Of a stretch of DNA of 6,102 bases, positions 5,685 through 6,102 are shown piece by piece (the first letter of the stretch is position 1; every line of letters starts with the position of its first letter). Location: positions 1 through 6,102 of the forward strand of contig JAUZOB010000207.1 in the NCBI GenBank assembly GCA_030706665.1. The letters run 5' to 3'. The notes beneath the pieces are model-generated. The model was not told the DNA's origin. It did not search any database and saw only the letters and a list, made by a program, of their open reading frames with translations. Made by a program: the position numbers and the translations under genes. This stretch comes from Bacteroidota bacterium. GTDB taxonomy: Bacteria; Bacteroidota; Bacteroidia; Bacteroidales; Prolixibacteraceae.

Positions 5685-5696
5685 CATATTGATATG
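5685..5696. repeat. Short palindrome CATATTGATATG
   Basis: CATAT (5685-5689) and ATATG (5692-5696) are perfect inverted repeats around TG. The palindrome lies in the leader region of group B, about 150 bp before the flavodoxin start. It could be an operator; its short, AT-rich nature makes this weak. Confidence 0.3.
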
Positions 5697-5716
5697 TGAT
5701 GCAAAAATAGAATGAA

Positions 5717-5745
5717 AGCAGCAGAAGGGTGTTTTCTCTGCAGCT
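5717..5745 (-). terminator. Decayed terminator hairpin (copy 3)
   Basis: AGCAGCAG at 5717-5724 and CTGCAGCT at 5738-5745 correspond to the perfect stems at 51-79 and 3022-3050. The fourth pair has become an A-A mismatch. The hairpin still has the 29-nt span and a T-rich minus-strand tail (TTTCATTCTATTTTTG). No intact minus-strand gene lies upstream, so it appears to be a relic that may now separate group B from DNA to the right. Confidence 0.6.
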
Positions 5746-5766
5746 CAAATAATTTTGCTGTACGGC

Positions 5767-5795
5767 TCAATTGTTGTTTGGAAGAAAAATGTAAT
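5767..5795 (-). pseudogene. Very short AraC 3'-tail scar (copy 3)
   Basis: On the minus strand ACATTTTTCTTCCA, then AAC AAC AAT TGA, aligns with ATATTCTCCTTCCA, then CT AAT AAT TGA, of the intact AraC gene. It ends 21 nt before the decayed hairpin, exactly as in the other two copies. Only about nine codons are recognisable and nothing upstream can be matched. Alone it would be unconvincing; the support comes from the conserved distance to the hairpin. Confidence 0.5.
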
Positions 5796-5799
5796 TCAA

Positions 5800-6009
5800 T
5801 TTGACTGTATTTGGATTAGATTTTACGGGTTTGTGATATTTTCTGATATTTACCATTCTTATAAATTAATGATTAAGCCTTGACTTTATAATCAGGTATG
5901 ATTAGCCACTCCATGAATAATTATTAAAATACTTGCAATTTTAATAGCTCCTAAATTAATGTTCTAAATATTAGAAAGAGAGGTCGAAGAACTTATTTAT
6001 GTGGCCAAA
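5800..6009. other. AT-rich intergenic DNA with no recognisable gene
   Basis: This forms the right part of the gene-free stretch 5539-6085. I read both strands and found only short frames broken by stops and no family motif. It probably holds further decayed sequence of the third AraC module. Confidence 0.5.
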
Positions 6010-6043
6010 TTTGATAATTCAAAGTAGGATTTCCTTATCTTTG
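6010..6043 (+). promoter_or_regulatory. Bacteroidota-type promoter of the right-edge gene
   Basis: TTTG at 6010-6013 (-33 element) and TATCTTTG at 6036-6043 (-7 element, exact TAnnTTTG) are separated by 22 bp, close to the usual 19-21. Transcription would start near 6050, giving a leader of about 36 nt before ATG 6086. Confidence 0.7.
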
Positions 6044-6061
6044 TTTCGTGTTTATACGAAA
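6044..6061. promoter_or_regulatory. Inverted repeat at the predicted transcription start (putative operator)
   Basis: TTTCGT (6044-6049) and ACGAAA (6056-6061) are perfect inverted repeats across 6 bp. They cover the predicted start point of the adjacent promoter, so a bound protein would block transcription. The right arm overlaps the first of three ATACGAA tandem repeats. Confidence 0.45.
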
Positions 6062-6074
6062 TACGAAATACGAA
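6054..6074. repeat. Three tandem copies of ATACGAA
   Basis: The heptamer ATACGAA occurs three times without interruption at 6054-6060, 6061-6067 and 6068-6074, followed by ATA. It lies in the predicted leader of the right-edge gene, 11 nt before the ATG. It may bind a regulator, or it may be a slippage-prone tract able to change leader length. Confidence 0.75.
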
Positions 6075-6085
6075 ATATTTATACA

Positions 6086-6102
6086 ATGAGTGAAGAATAC
6101 TA
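6086..6102 (+). CDS. Start of an unidentified plus-strand gene (cut by window edge)
   Basis: ATG at 6086 opens a frame reading MSEEY before the window ends, far too short to identify. Support comes from the well-formed promoter 43 nt upstream and the absence of any earlier start on that transcript. It is divergent from group B and separated from it by about 550 bp. Product unknown. Confidence 0.5.

Noticed and set aside
5702..5709. TATTTTTG on the minus strand as a -7 promoter element for group B
   Set aside because: It fits TAnnTTTG but lies in the T-rich tail of the copy 3 terminator hairpin and has no -33 element at 19-22 bp.
5554..5748. 64-codon minus-strand open frame upstream of the exported flavodoxin gene
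   Set aside because: It starts inside the copy 3 hairpin, contains both 50-bp-spaced repeats, has no start signal and matches no family I recognise. Best read as non-coding leader.
1..6102. Mobile element, CRISPR array or RNA gene
   Set aside because: No transposase or integrase frame, no regularly spaced repeat-spacer array and no tRNA or rRNA-like sequence was seen on either strand. The repeats present are short, and the hairpin triplication is tied to AraC gene ends.

Overview
The window looks like chromosomal DNA of a Bacteroidota organism, probably of the Bacteroidales. The AT-rich intergenic DNA, the Bacteroidota-type promoter (TTTG, then TAnnTTTG) before the right-hand gene, the mostly weak Shine-Dalgarno sequences and the style of the proteins all point that way. 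The assignment is an inference from composition and signals, not from a marker gene.

Every intact gene that is complete in the window lies on the minus strand, so transcription runs from right to left. Operon A (2593 to 172) encodes an AKR13-like aldo/keto reductase, a DkgA-like aldo/keto reductase 3 nt downstream, and a flavodoxin. It ends at a strong hairpin terminator (51-79). Group B (5538 to 3072) encodes a flavodoxin with an N-terminal signal or anchor segment, an NAD(P)H-dependent FMN reductase/iron-sulfur flavoprotein-like protein, the decayed 3' end of an iron-containing alcohol dehydrogenase, and an intact AraC-family regulator. It ends at a second copy of the same terminator (3022-3050). 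At the right edge a plus-strand gene begins at 6086 behind a good promoter carrying three 7-bp tandem repeats and an inverted repeat.

Between the intact genes lie remnants. The C-terminal end of a MATE efflux transporter is at 2852-2992. The C-terminal end of a YqhD-like Fe-alcohol dehydrogenase is at 4032-4234. The 3' tail of a second AraC-family gene, with a stop and a frameshift, is at 101-171. A third, very short AraC-tail scar is at 5767-5795. The hairpin plus AraC tail occurs three times with identical geometry: a 29-nt hairpin, then 21 nt to the AraC stop position. The locus therefore appears to have been built by repeated duplication and deletion of one module of redox genes with its AraC regulator.

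Functionally, the set of an AraC regulator, DkgA-type reductase, Fe-alcohol dehydrogenase remnant, flavodoxins and flavin reductase resembles the aldehyde-response locus yqhC-yqhD-dkgA of enterobacteria. A role in reactive-carbonyl or electrophile detoxification is a reasonable inference but is not proven. I see no CRISPR, no RNA gene, no insertion sequence and no clearly new defence or biosynthetic system. The interest is in the remnant architecture and the regulatory repeats.
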